This document shows positions 18,346 through 27,312 of a stretch of DNA of 64,000 bases, piece by piece. The translations under genes were made by a program, and so were the position numbers. The number at the start of each line of letters is the position of its first letter. Position 1 is the stretch's first letter. The stretch covers positions 62,001 through 126,000 of the forward strand of contig SPJS01000060.1 of NCBI GenBank assembly GCA_006844705.1. Direction: 5' to 3'. This DNA comes from Methylococcaceae bacterium. GTDB taxonomy: Bacteria; Pseudomonadota; Gammaproteobacteria; Methylococcales; Methylomonadaceae. The notes under the pieces are model-generated. The model was not told where the DNA came from. It ran no database searches and saw only the letters and a program-made list of their open reading frames with translations.

Positions 18346-19623
18346 ATGTCAAATGATAAGCAGCAAACGGAAAGATTTGTAAGTCATTTAACACGAAATA
18401 CAATTGCGTTGATTCTTGCCGGGGGGCGGGGATCCAGGTTAAAAGATATGACTGATTGGCGAGCCAAGCCGGCTGTACCGTTTGGCGGCAAATTCCGCAT
18501 TATCGATTTTCCATTATCTAATTGCGTGAACTCAGGTATACGTAAAATCGGGATTTTAACCCAGTACAAAGCGGATTCGCTGATTCGGCATATTCAGCAG
18601 GGCTGGGGATTTATGCGTGGGGAATTTGGTGAGTTTGTTGATTTGATGCCTGCGCAACAACGTCTGTCAGAAAGTGAATGGTATGTAGGGACTGCAGACG
18701 CGGTTTATCAAAATATCGATATCTTACGCACGCGTCATCCTGAATTTGTTCTGATTCTGGCCGGTGATCATATATACAAAATGGATTATGGCGCTATGCT
18801 GGCTGATCATGTTGACAATAATGCTGACCTTACCATTGGTTGTCTGGAAGTGCCTTTGGAAGAAGCCAAGGCATTTGGGGTGATGCATGTTGATGAAAGT
18901 CGTCGCGTTATAGATTTTGTCGAAAAACCGGAAAATCCACCTTCATTACCAGGTAAACCGGATAAGGCATTGGCGTCTATGGGTATTTATATATTCAATG
19001 CTGATTTTCTGTTTGAGCAATTGATCAAAGATGCCGATACTCCAGGATCCAGTCGCGATTTTGGTCACGATATCATCCCGTCAGTTATCCATAAATATCG
19101 GGTGAATGCTTACCCATTTCTGGATATGCAAAGTGGCGGTCAAAGTTACTGGCGTGATGTGGGTACTATTGATGCCTACTGGTCAGCCAATATGGAATTG
19201 ATCGGAGTGGCACCTGATTTGAATTTATACGATACCACCTGGCCAATCTGGACGCATCAGGCGCAGACGCCGCCGGCTAAATTCGTATTTGACGATGAAG
19301 ACAGGAGAGGGCAGGCCATTGATTCAATGATATCCGGAGGGTGTATCGTATCGGGTTCTACGGTCAGGCATTCCCTGTTGTTTTCTCAGGTAAGAGTCAA
19401 TTCCTATTCTCTGGTGGAAGATTCAGTCGTTCTGCCTGAAGTTAATATTGGACGCAATTGCAGGATTAAAAAAACAATTATTGAAAAAGGCTGTAATGTG
19501 CCTGAAGGCACAGTCATTGGTGAGAATAAGGCCGAAGATAAAAAACGCTTTTTTGTGAGTGAGGGTGGTGTTACGCTGGTGACCTCAGATATGTTGGGGC
19601 AAAGCAGGCATGTTGTGCGCTAG
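18346..19623 (+). CDS. glgC: Glucose-1-phosphate adenylyltransferase
   Basis: 425 residues. Makes ADP-glucose from ATP and glucose-1-phosphate, the committed glycogen step. The nucleotide-binding motif [20 protein letters not shown] is at the N terminus, with [23 protein letters not shown] and FVEKPENPP following. The C-terminal left-handed beta-helix includes [23 protein letters not shown]. It has the usual length. The TAG stop is formed with the first bases of a MITE-like element, so the last residues may differ from orthologues. Probably feeds GlgA and GlgB next door. Confidence 0.96.
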   Translation: MSNDKQQTERFVSHLTRNTIALILAGGRGSRLKDMTDWRAKPAVPFGGKFRIIDFPLSNCVNSGIRKIGILTQYKADSLIRHIQQGWGFMRGEFGEFVDLMPAQQRLSESEWYVGTADAVYQNIDILRTRHPEFVLILAGDHIYKMDYGAMLADHVDNNADLTIGCLEVPLEEAKAFGVMHVDESRRVIDFVEKPENPPSLPGKPDKALASMGIYIFNADFLFEQLIKDADTPGSSRDFGHDIIPSVIHKYRVNAYPFLDMQSGGQSYWRDVGTIDAYWSANMELIGVAPDLNLYDTTWPIWTHQAQTPPAKFVFDDEDRRGQAIDSMISGGCIVSGSTVRHSLLFSQVRVNSYSLVEDSVVLPEVNIGRNCRIKKTIIEKGCNVPEGTVIGENKAEDKKRFFVSEGGVTLVTSDMLGQSRHVVR

Positions 19624-19765
19624 CAGGCTGTTGAAGAAGTCTTGCGCTTGCCAATTCGGTGTTAAAAAATGATTCAAAATGCTCGTTTACGCCATATAAA
19701 CTGCGTTTTTTTATCAGTATTGCCTTGTCTTGACGACGCTCATAACGTTTTTCAACAACCTGCTA
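19621..19765. repeat. MITE-like element, family 1 copy B (145 bp)
   Basis: Terminal inverted repeats TAGCAGGCTGTTGAAG (left) and the complement of TAGCAGGTTGTTGAAAAACG (right). It shares GCGCTTGCCAATTCGG-like, GTTAAAAAATG and GCTCATAACGTTTTTCAAC blocks with copy A at 1128-1226, and carries about 46 extra internal bases. It starts within the glgC stop codon and lies between glgC and malQ. It may interrupt or modulate glgC-malQ co-transcription by folding into a long hairpin. Confidence 0.85.
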
Positions 19766-19826
19766 GTCTTTGACTTTTGATAAAACCCAGTACAGTTAAA
19801 ATTGATATTTGAAATCTACAAAACGG

Positions 19827-21290
19827 ATGAATGAAAAACTAACCAGGCGCAGGGCGGGGATTCTTTTACATATTACATCACTTCCAGGAACAGGCACTTG
19901 TGGGGACATGGGGGTTGAAGCCTACAATTTTATCCGTTTTCTACATGATTCCGGTATCACGATATGGCAGACCTTGCCATTGGGAATTCCCCATGGTGAC
20001 TGTTCACCCTATCAGTGCATGTCGGCGCATGCGGGTAATCCGGCTCTGATCAGTCTGGATTGGCTGGTTGAAAAAGGGTGGCTTAAAACAGAAGATCTTG
20101 ACGTTGACTATGGGGCTGATAAAAGCCCGCTTATTAGAAAAGCGTTCAACGTATTTAGTCAGGATGCGACAAGAGTTGATCAGCAAGCATTTAAAAATTT
20201 TTGTAAAGAAAAGGCATTCTGGTTGGATGAGTTCGTCTTGTTTTATGCGTTACGCAATGAATTTGCGCATGACTGCTGGAACCTGTGGCCTGCGAAACTG
20301 AAAAACAAGGAAGCAAAAACAGTTAAACGTACCCGCCAACGTTTGGCAGGAAGGCTGGAAGCCATTAAATTTGAACAATTTGTATTTTTTCAGCAATGGT
20401 CTCAGCTAAAACAATTTGCCAATGAGCAGGGGGTGTTGCTGTTTGGGGATATTCCTATCTTTGTTTCCTTTGACAGTGCAGATGTCTGGGCGAACCGGGA
20501 TGTGTTCAAGCTGGATGAAGATGGCAACATGGAAGTTGTGGCTGGCGTACCTCCGGATTATTTTTCGGAAACCGGGCAGCGTTGGGGAAATCCGCATTAT
20601 GATTGGGAATATTTAAAAAAGACCAAATTTAAATGGTGGCTAGATAGAATTAAAACCCAGGATGAGATGTTTGATATTGTGCGGATTGACCATTTTCGTG
20701 GACTTGAATCTGCCTGGGAGATTCCGGCAGATGAGGAAACGGCAATGAATGGAAAATGGGTGCTTGCGCCAGGTCAGGCATTATTGGCAACCATCCAGAA
20801 GAATTATCCCGCGCTTGCCCTGGTCGCTGAAGATTTGGGGATCATTACCGATGATGTGACCGCATTACGTGATGAATTTGCTCTGCCAGGCATGAAGATT
20901 CTGCATTTTGCTTTTGGAGATGACGCAGGTAATCCTTATCTACCGCATAACTGTTCTGAAAACAGTGTGATGTACACCGGCACCCACGATAACGACACGA
21001 CGCTGGGGTGGTTTCACGGCTTGAATGATCATGATAAATTTCGCGTCTATGAATATCTCGGTTTTTCTCAAACCGAAATGCCTTATACATTAATTGGAAC
21101 TTGTTTTGCTTCCGTAGCTAATTTGTCGATTGTCCCAATGCAGGATGTGCTTTGCCTGGGGGGGGATTGTCGAATGAATACGCCGGGGACGACAGAAGGT
21201 AACTGGAACTGGCGATTTGATTGGGCTCAGCTTACAGATGAATATGCGGGCCGTTTAAAACATCTGGTCTATATGTTTGGTAGAAACTAG
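19827..21290 (+). CDS. malQ: 4-alpha-glucanotransferase (amylomaltase)
   Basis: 487 residues from the ATG at 19827 (MNEKLTRRRAGILLHITSLPG); a TTG 18 bases upstream is in frame. GH77 enzyme that rearranges malto-oligosaccharides. Visible motifs: SPYQCMSAHAGNPALISLD, FGDIPIFVSFDSADVW, FDIVRIDHFRGLESAWEIPA (nucleophile Asp), LVAEDLGIITDDV (acid/base Glu) and GTHDNDTTLGWF. The context with glgA, glgB and glgC points to glycogen turnover. The TAG stop coincides with the border of a family 2 repeat. Confidence 0.95.
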   Translation: MNEKLTRRRAGILLHITSLPGTGTCGDMGVEAYNFIRFLHDSGITIWQTLPLGIPHGDCSPYQCMSAHAGNPALISLDWLVEKGWLKTEDLDVDYGADKSPLIRKAFNVFSQDATRVDQQAFKNFCKEKAFWLDEFVLFYALRNEFAHDCWNLWPAKLKNKEAKTVKRTRQRLAGRLEAIKFEQFVFFQQWSQLKQFANEQGVLLFGDIPIFVSFDSADVWANRDVFKLDEDGNMEVVAGVPPDYFSETGQRWGNPHYDWEYLKKTKFKWWLDRIKTQDEMFDIVRIDHFRGLESAWEIPADEETAMNGKWVLAPGQALLATIQKNYPALALVAEDLGIITDDVTALRDEFALPGMKILHFAFGDDAGNPYLPHNCSENSVMYTGTHDNDTTLGWFHGLNDHDKFRVYEYLGFSQTEMPYTLIGTCFASVANLSIVPMQDVLCLGGDCRMNTPGTTEGNWNWRFDWAQLTDEYAGRLKHLVYMFGRN

Positions 21291-21374
21291 GAGGCTGCCG
21301 GATTATGGATGATTCTACTGCGGCGATGTCCCACTCGCCTCGCGACGAACCCCCATAACCCGACAGCCGCCCAG
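21287..21374. repeat. MITE-like element, family 2 short copy (about 88 bp)
   Basis: Begins CTAGGAGGCTGCCGGATTAT and ends with the complement of GGCGGCTGTCGGGTTATGG. The two halves are inverted matches to the two ends of the longer copy at 24591-24760, including GGATGATTCTACTGCGGCG and the GTCCCACTCGCCTCGCGACG block. The element is present in opposite orientation and lacks the central part. It abuts malQ, supplying the G of its TAG stop. No open reading frame. Confidence 0.82.
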
Positions 21375-21513
21375 GAAAGTGTTCCAGGCGTTCGTGTCTG
21401 CCTAAATACTGTGTTGCTCGTAATTCCAGCGCATTTTAGCGTTTACGCTGGTTTTACATTATTAACCTTTGGCTTGCGTTGCAATTAATGCCTATGCGAT
21501 TCTGCTTTGGTTA

Positions 21514-22362
21514 TCAGTCATCATCGCCACGACGAGGTTTCTGTTTAGGGATGGGTAATACAGGAATATCATAGCTCGTAATAATCTGCTGGATTTTATC
21601 AAAATTTTCATCGATCAATTTTTCAAGCCTGGCTTTTCTTTCATTGTCACCATAACGCACAGCCATCGCCATGGAAAAGTCAAACTTGATAGCAGGCGTT
21701 GATTGCATTGGGAAAATAGCATAGGTGCCTTCAGCGCTTTGTGAGCTGATATAACCCGCCATAGGCCCCCAAAATATAACCATGTCAATTTTTCCTGAAC
21801 GCAAGTCTTTTTCTATCCGCATGGCGATATTATTCTCATCATCACCCGACATGGTTTGGTAGGGAATTCCCTGATCCAGCAAACCCAGTGTCTGTAACCA
21901 TGTCGTACCAGGTCCACGATCAAACATCGCGATTTTAAGTTTTTCCTGCTCGCTCAGACTTAAATCAGCTAATTGCTGAGGGTGTTTGATATGATCCCAA
22001 CCTCTTCCCTGGGCAATGATCAGAGCGTAACTTGAATGAAAATAAGGTTTGGTGGTCTTCGCAAAATCAAAACCTTTAGGTACGCCCATGACGACATCGC
22101 ATTTGTATTCATCCGTGTTTTCAAGTTCTGATTTCAGAGTGTTGCGGATGAAGCCGATACGCTGTGGAAACCAGTAATATTCAAGTTCCTGGCCAAGCTG
22201 ATCAGCAAACAGCTGAGCAATTTTGTTTTCGTATCCAGAAAGGTCTTTGCTTGAATAAGGGGGGTTAAGCGGGTCAGCACACACTTTGAATTTATCTTTT
22301 GCAAGGCTGACAGGGCTAACAATTACAAGCAAACTAAACAGGCTGCCAGTTAGTTTTTTCAC
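21514..22362 (-). CDS. xoxJ: XoxJ/MxaJ-type periplasmic binding protein for methanol dehydrogenase
   Basis: 282 residues from the GTG at 22362, which has a GGAG site at good spacing (an upstream in-frame start gives an unlikely signal sequence). A signal peptide covers about 1-21 (LTGSLFSLLVIVSPVSLA). The rest is a solute-binding-protein fold of the quinoprotein-dehydrogenase-associated type: KVCADPLNPPYSSKDLSGYE, CDVVMGVPKGFDF and KIDMVIFWGPMAGY. XoxJ/MxaJ proteins bind or help mature the PQQ dehydrogenase in the periplasm. It lies downstream of xoxF, separated by a terminator-like hairpin, so expression probably depends on partial read-through. Confidence 0.88.
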   Translation of the reverse strand: MKKLTGSLFSLLVIVSPVSLAKDKFKVCADPLNPPYSSKDLSGYENKIAQLFADQLGQELEYYWFPQRIGFIRNTLKSELENTDEYKCDVVMGVPKGFDFAKTTKPYFHSSYALIIAQGRGWDHIKHPQQLADLSLSEQEKLKIAMFDRGPGTTWLQTLGLLDQGIPYQTMSGDDENNIAMRIEKDLRSGKIDMVIFWGPMAGYISSQSAEGTYAIFPMQSTPAIKFDFSMAMAVRYGDNERKARLEKLIDENFDKIQQIITSYDIPVLPIPKQKPRRGDDD

Positions 22363-22392
22363 TGAAACTTCTCCGATAAAAAATACAAGGCA

Positions 22393-22422
22393 TAAAAAAA
22401 CCTCGGCCAAATGACCGAGGTT
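22393..22422 (-). terminator. Terminator/attenuator between xoxF and xoxJ
   Basis: Read on the minus strand: an eight-bp stem (AACCTCGG/CCGAGGTT) with an 8-base loop followed by a run of at least six T. It sits 33 bases after the xoxF stop and 30 bases before the xoxJ start. It should make xoxF the abundant message and xoxJ a read-through product. Confidence 0.8.
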
Positions 22423-22454
22423 CTTTGTCAGATCAATCCGTCCGATTGGATCGA

Positions 22455-24311
22455 TTATTTACCAGGTAGAGCAAATACAGTCAAAGTACCGCCCAGTTTG
22501 GTATATGAGCTCAGGCTTCTGTATGCGCCAACCGCGCCCAGACCTTCTGAGTTGGTTGAATCTGAACCATCATCCAGTCCAGCCGCAATACCGATACCAG
22601 CCCAGCCGCCAATACCTGATAAGACACCAACATATTGTTTGCCTTTGTATTCCCAGGTGTTAACGTTACCAATGATGCCTGAAGGTGTTTTGAATCTGTA
22701 TAATTCTTTACCTGTTTTTGCATCAACAGCTTTCAGATAACCTTCCAGCGTACCGTAGAAAACGATACCACCTGCAGTCGCAACAGAGCCAGACCATACT
22801 GAGAATTGCTCTTTGTTAGACCAGACGATTTTACCTGTCGTCGCATCCCATGCTGTAAATTGACCCAGGTTGTTTGAACCATCATCTTTACCTGTCAGCA
22901 CATCGCCTTGTGCAGGACGCATAGTCAATGTTGCACCCACATAAGGTTGACCGGCAGTGTAAGAAACTTCAAACGGCTCATAGTTCATGCACAAGTGGTT
23001 AGCAGAAATGTAGAAGTAACCGGTTTGTGGAGAGTATGAAACAGGTTGTTGATTTTTAGAACCCAATGCAGCTGGACATACATCCGTAGTGTTTTCGTCT
23101 TCACCGTTGAACTCAGTACTGAAACGATCAACCACTTGCGGACGACCTGACTTCATGTCTACGTGCGTTGCCCAGTTAACAGTCTTGTCGAATTTTTCGG
23201 CAACCAGCAGTTCACCTGTAACACGGTCCAAAGTGTAACCGAAACCGTTACGGTCAAAGTGAACCATTGTTTTACGCATTTTACCGCCAATTTTTTGATC
23301 TACCAAAGCAACTTCGTTGATACCATCAAAATCCCACTCATCATGTGGCGTCATCTGGTAAACCCATTTGGCTTCACCTGTGTCTACATCACGCGCCCAC
23401 AAGGTCATCGACCATTTGTTGTCGCCCGGACGTTGTGTAGGGTTCCATGTTGAAGGGTTGCCAGAACCGTAATAAACCAGGTTTAATTCAGGGTCATAAC
23501 TGTACCAGCCCCAGGTTGTACCACCACCAATTTTCCATTGGTCGCCTTGCCAGGTTTTTAAGCTTGAGTTTTTGCCAACTTTTACAACTTTACCGTCTTC
23601 CCAGGTTGTTGTTTTGTTAGGGTTGATCAGCATGTCCTCGTCTGGCCCCATGCTGTAGCCTTTCCAATCCAAAGCGCCAGTACGGATGTTGTATGCAGCC
23701 AGGAAGCCACGAACACCAAATTCACCACCTGAAATACCGGTTAAAACCTTATCTTTAACAACCAAAGGCGCGTTGGTGTTGGTCATGCCTAATTTAGGAT
23801 CACCGTTTTGTACACTCCATATACGTTTACCGGTTTTAGCATCCAGTGCAGTCAATACAGTGTCTGATTGTTGCAAAAAGATTTTGCCATCACCATAAGC
23901 CAGGCCACGGTTTACCGTGTCACAACACATAACAGGGATAGTGACATCAGCGTCTTGAGTTGGTGTGTATTCCCAAATTACTGATTGAGTCGCTTGATCA
24001 ATAGCGTAAACAGTATTAGGGAATGGAGTGTGAATATATAAAACGTCATTTACAACCAATGGGCCGCCTTCATGGCCACGCAGAACACCTGTAGAAAAAG
24101 ACCAGGCTGGTTGCAGGGTTTTGACATTTTTTGTATTGATTTGATTTAGCTCACTATAACGTGTACCGGCATAGTTGCCACCCCAGGTAGCCCAGTTTGC
24201 AGGGTTTTGGGTCAGTTTTTCAACGCCGCTGTTTGCTGTAGAGATAGCAGGTGCAGCAAGTAAAGTCGCAACTGTCGATGCAAGCAGCCAGCTTTTTACA
24301 GGCTTCTTCAT
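22455..24311 (-). CDS. xoxF: Lanthanide-dependent PQQ methanol dehydrogenase XoxF
   Basis: 618 residues from the ATG preceded by a strong AGGAGG site; signal peptide about 1-27 ([18 protein letters not shown]). Periplasmic eight-bladed propeller that oxidises methanol with PQQ. The vicinal disulfide is visible at Cys129-Cys130 ([10 protein letters not shown]). The motif DEWDFDG gives catalytic Asp327 and Asp329; the second Asp is the extra lanthanide ligand that distinguishes XoxF from calcium-type MxaF, which has Ala there. Propeller docking motifs such as DAKTGKRIW and DATTGKIVW repeat through the chain. xoxJ follows; no xoxG cytochrome gene is adjacent, so the electron acceptor is encoded elsewhere. 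Confidence 0.96.
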   Translation of the reverse strand: MKKPVKSWLLASTVATLLAAPAISTANSGVEKLTQNPANWATWGGNYAGTRYSELNQINTKNVKTLQPAWSFSTGVLRGHEGGPLVVNDVLYIHTPFPNTVYAIDQATQSVIWEYTPTQDADVTIPVMCCDTVNRGLAYGDGKIFLQQSDTVLTALDAKTGKRIWSVQNGDPKLGMTNTNAPLVVKDKVLTGISGGEFGVRGFLAAYNIRTGALDWKGYSMGPDEDMLINPNKTTTWEDGKVVKVGKNSSLKTWQGDQWKIGGGTTWGWYSYDPELNLVYYGSGNPSTWNPTQRPGDNKWSMTLWARDVDTGEAKWVYQMTPHDEWDFDGINEVALVDQKIGGKMRKTMVHFDRNGFGYTLDRVTGELLVAEKFDKTVNWATHVDMKSGRPQVVDRFSTEFNGEDENTTDVCPAALGSKNQQPVSYSPQTGYFYISANHLCMNYEPFEVSYTAGQPYVGATLTMRPAQGDVLTGKDDGSNNLGQFTAWDATTGKIVWSNKEQFSVWSGSVATAGGIVFYGTLEGYLKAVDAKTGKELYRFKTPSGIIGNVNTWEYKGKQYVGVLSGIGGWAGIGIAAGLDDGSDSTNSEGLGAVGAYRSLSSYTKLGGTLTVFALPGK

Positions 24312-24590
24312 ATGTTTCCTCCTGGTATTCTGTATCTGACAAAATACAAATGTTATTAAGACTAATATTAGTTTTAAGCTTGTTTTTATTGGTTGACCGT
24401 CAATGTGGATTATCAATTTAGAAAACATCCTTATTGATTTAGCACCACTGCCATACCAGGTGCGTAAATTGAATGATTTTGGGGGAAAAGTCAACTAGAA
24501 ATAAAGACTTGATGGAGATTAGTATACAAACTTGTGATAATCAGGTCATTATCGCTATTTTAGCGCTCTGAAATGAAAAAATAAGTGTCG
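24312..24590 (-). promoter_or_regulatory. xoxF upstream region with two short palindromes
   Basis: No gene is seen. Two inverted repeats lie in the probable leader: ACTAATATTAGT at 24361-24372 (12-bp perfect palindrome) and TTGACCGTCAA at 24393-24403. Read toward xoxF, a TTGACG/TTGACT hexamer occurs at two places (near 24400 and 24495), but the matching -10 boxes are poor. The palindromes are candidate operator sites; no regulator gene for methanol dehydrogenase is in the window. Confidence 0.4.
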
Positions 24591-24760
24591 CTAGGAAGGC
24601 TGTCGGGTTATGGGGTTCGTCGCGAGGTGAGTGGGACATCGAGCGGATTTTTTTGATCTTTTGAGGCGCATAGTGGGGCTAGGTAACGAAAAAGAACGGA
24701 AAAATCAGCCGAAATTCCATCGCCGCAGTAGAATCATCCATAATCCGACAGCTTACTAGG
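24591..24760. repeat. MITE-like element, family 2 long copy (170 bp)
   Basis: Left end CTAGGAAGGCTGTCGGGTTA and right end the complement of CTAGTAAGCTGTCGGATTAT form imperfect terminal inverted repeats of about 22 bp. CTAGG occurs at both borders and could be a target duplication (or TA alone). The inside has no open frame but includes a GGAAAAATCAGCCGA block shared with the partial copy near 60960. It lies between the divergent xoxF and hslO genes. Confidence 0.85.
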
Positions 24761-25011
24761 AGGCAAAGTCCAAATGTGTCCTTACATGTTTTCTCTGCGA
24801 TTTTCATATATGTTTCCTATTCGGTGTTTGGCCAATGGGGAAAGACGCTAACGTTGACAGGAGTGTCCCGCACAGGCCTTGTTTTAATCTTTACCGATCA
24901 AGTGTCTTTAGTGTTATTTAAAAAAGTTACGCGTTGTTATATAAAGAATTTGATCAGTGATTTGCTGAATAGATGAATTACAATGCGCCTTTGAGTGTAA
25001 ATTTACGACTT
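24761..25011. other. Intergenic region upstream of hslO
   Basis: About 250 bases without a supported gene. A 66-codon open frame here has no family features or ribosome site and was not accepted. The region should carry the hslO promoter, but no convincing -35/-10 pair stands out. Confidence 0.4.
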
Positions 25012-25887
25012 ATGAAAGAACAAGATTACTTACAGAGATTTATTTTTGAGCAGCTAGGATTGCGTGGGGAATGGGTGCGATTGCATAAAAGCTGGGAAGA
25101 TTGCCGACGTAATCTTGGGTTTGCTTCATCTGATGTAGAAGCGCTTTTTGGTCAGGCAATGGCTGCTTCAGTTCTATTGTCAGCCACAATTAAGTTTAAC
25201 GGGTCTTTGATTTTGCAAGCACAGGGCGAGGGGGCGTTAAAAGCTGTGGTTGCGCAATGTACCCATGATAAAAAAATAAGAGGTTGGGTTCGCAATGACA
25301 AAGAGGTACCCAAAGGAAATATTCAGCAAATGTTGGGTCAAGGTCATCTGGCCATTACTATAGAATCAGATATTGCTGATCCATATCAGGGGATCGTCAG
25401 CCTGGATGAAAAGACGCTGTCTGAGAATCTGCAAAACTATTTTACTCAATCAGAGCAATTGAATACCCGGCTTTGGCTTTTTGCAGATAAACATTTTGCC
25501 GCGGGTCTGCTGTTGCAGGAGGTGCCTGACCGAAAGTTATCACCATTGGATTGGGAGCGCATCAGCATTCTTGCAGACACAGTGACACAAGAAGAAATGA
25601 TGACATTGGATAGTGAAGAAATGCTATATCGGTTGTTTAACGAAGAAGAAGTCAAGGTTTATGATCCCGAAGCGGTTCAGTTTGGGTGTACCTGTTCCCG
25701 GCAGAAAACGGCATCAACCTTGTTAGCTCTGGGGAGATCAGAATTGGAGTTAATTCTTAGTGAACAGGATTTAATTAGTGTAGGTTGTCAATTTTGTGGT
25801 GAACAATTTGAGTTTGACAAGGTCGATGTAGAAAATCTGTTGCAAAATCCGGACGCCGGGTTTCCAGGTTCAACGTCTCGCCACTGA
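25012..25887 (+). CDS. hslO: Redox-regulated chaperone Hsp33
   Basis: 291 residues from ATG 25012 (MKEQDYLQRFIFEQLGLRGE), which aligns with the N terminus of E. coli Hsp33; an in-frame ATG 39 bases upstream is possible. The holdase is activated by oxidation. The four zinc Cys are present as FGCTCSRQ and VGCQFCGE. The body shows GSLILQAQGEGALKAVVAQC and RGWVR, which are family motifs. The neighbouring genes are unrelated, so it is probably monocistronic. Confidence 0.93.
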   Translation: MKEQDYLQRFIFEQLGLRGEWVRLHKSWEDCRRNLGFASSDVEALFGQAMAASVLLSATIKFNGSLILQAQGEGALKAVVAQCTHDKKIRGWVRNDKEVPKGNIQQMLGQGHLAITIESDIADPYQGIVSLDEKTLSENLQNYFTQSEQLNTRLWLFADKHFAAGLLLQEVPDRKLSPLDWERISILADTVTQEEMMTLDSEEMLYRLFNEEEVKVYDPEAVQFGCTCSRQKTASTLLALGRSELELILSEQDLISVGCQFCGEQFEFDKVDVENLLQNPDAGFPGSTSRH

Positions 25888-25959
25888 TGTTAATGGAAAC
25901 ATGAGGCTAAGGCGTTGTCTATGCGCGTAGAAAAAACTGACGAAGATTAATCGAGTAAT

Positions 25960-26715
25960 ATGTTAAAACAAGCTAGCCGCTGGATTGTTTGTATTGTGCT
26001 GATGTTGTCGATGACGGGGTGTTTTCACTGGATCAGGGCCTATCAGACGTATCTGCAAATGGATGAATTCGATGAGAATTTCGCCGTCAGCTCTGATGAC
26101 TATTTCACCATATATTTTAAGAGTCCGGTTTTGTACAGTGATGATTTTGAAGCACTGGCAAAAATCAGCCCAAGTGACAAAAAAACAGAATCGGGTGGTC
26201 AGCGCTGGCGTTACCGGTTTTGGAAGGAAGATGGACAGGGGCGGCGGGTTCATCCCCCTGTCAGTTTTTATTTTGATCTTCATTTTAATGAAGAGGACAG
26301 AATCAACCACTGGCGTTTTTCTCCGTTGTTTTTGCAGATAGCGCCCGCAAAATTTCTGGAATGGTCGTTACGCTCGCTGGGTGCTGGAGAAATCAATCAG
26401 GATGCAAGACAGCTTAAAGTAGATACAGCTAAGCTAGAAAAGCTTGATACTGATTTGCCATTAAAGGCGGCCGTACTGAAACATTTGGGTGAGCCTTTTG
26501 AGATACATCGAAACGGTAACACCTCTGAATATAGTTATCATTTCCGGCTTGATTCCATGCATATTCAGGACGGTTATGAAGACCGGGCATTAAGTGAAAT
26601 GAAAATTCTGTTTGATGAAACGACCCAGGAGATGATCAAAATGTCCGGGCGATTTGCTGGGGTCAAACTCTCGATTCGCTATCGGAATTTACAAAAAAAG
26701 GCACATGTAATTTAA
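25960..26715 (+). CDS. Conserved lipoprotein, unknown function
   Basis: 251 residues. The N terminus ends in the lipobox SMTGC (Cys21), so it is a lipoprotein; Phe follows the Cys, giving no Asp+2 inner-membrane retention signal, so outer-membrane sorting is likely. The mature part has beta-rich segments (DDYFTIYFKSPVLYSDDFEA, PPVSFYFDLHFNEEDRINHW, NTSEYSYHFRLDS). I do not recognise a named domain. It is 21 bases before the yceI gene on the same strand and may be co-transcribed with it. Confidence 0.65.
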   Translation: MLKQASRWIVCIVLMLSMTGCFHWIRAYQTYLQMDEFDENFAVSSDDYFTIYFKSPVLYSDDFEALAKISPSDKKTESGGQRWRYRFWKEDGQGRRVHPPVSFYFDLHFNEEDRINHWRFSPLFLQIAPAKFLEWSLRSLGAGEINQDARQLKVDTAKLEKLDTDLPLKAAVLKHLGEPFEIHRNGNTSEYSYHFRLDSMHIQDGYEDRALSEMKILFDETTQEMIKMSGRFAGVKLSIRYRNLQKKAHVI

Positions 26716-26736
26716 ATATGTTAACGGGAGATCGAA

Positions 26737-27303
26737 ATGCGCAAGTTGTTGGCTATAGTATTACTGGGGTGTTCAAGTTTTTGGGTACAGGCTAAGGAAA
26801 CCCTGTACGCGATTGATTCCAGACACACCTTTCCATCATTTGAAATCAGTCATCTGGGGTTTTCCCTGCAACGGGGACGGTTTAACCAAACCAGCGGGTC
26901 GGTTGTCTGGGATAAGGAGGCAGGTAAAGGCAAGGTTGATATTGTGGTAGAGGCGGCGTCTATCAGCACAGGGCTTAAAGAACTGGAAGATCATCTTAAA
27001 AACGAAGATTTTTTTGATGTGGCGCGTTACCCCAAAATTACGTTTACGTCTGACCAACTGGTGTTTAAAGATAAGAAACTTAAATCACTCACCGGCACGT
27101 TAACCATGCGCGGAAAAAGCAAACAAATTAATCTGCAAGCCACGCATTTTCATTGTGGTATTCATTTCAAACTGCTTAAGGAAGTCTGTGGCGCAAATCT
27201 GGAAGGCACTCTCAAGCGTTCCGATTTTAATGTCGATAAATATGCCCCGGCGCTGGCAAATGAAATCAAATTGATGATTCAGGTAGAGGCAATCAAACAA
27301 TAG
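26737..27303 (+). CDS. YceI family periplasmic protein
   Basis: 188 residues: signal peptide about 1-19 (LLAIVLLGCSSFWVQA) then a lipocalin-like YceI barrel. Family segments are YAIDSRHTFPSFEISHLGFS, GRFNQTSGSVVWD, HLKNEDFFDVARYPKITFTS and LTGTLTMRGKSKQI. YceI proteins bind polyisoprenoid lipids. Two Cys in the variable loop (FHCGIHFKLLKEVCGA) may form a disulfide. ATG with a GGGAG ribosome site. Confidence 0.9.
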   Translation: MRKLLAIVLLGCSSFWVQAKETLYAIDSRHTFPSFEISHLGFSLQRGRFNQTSGSVVWDKEAGKGKVDIVVEAASISTGLKELEDHLKNEDFFDVARYPKITFTSDQLVFKDKKLKSLTGTLTMRGKSKQINLQATHFHCGIHFKLLKEVCGANLEGTLKRSDFNVDKYAPALANEIKLMIQVEAIKQ

Positions 27304-27312
27304 GAAAGAGTG

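Noticed and set aside
24312..24494. Longer N terminus of xoxF
   Set aside because: The ATG at 24311 has a perfect AGGAGG site and starts a normal signal peptide; the upstream extension is not protein-like.
24776..24976. 66-codon open frame upstream of hslO
   Set aside because: No ribosome site, no family pattern, and it partly follows a MITE; probably non-coding.
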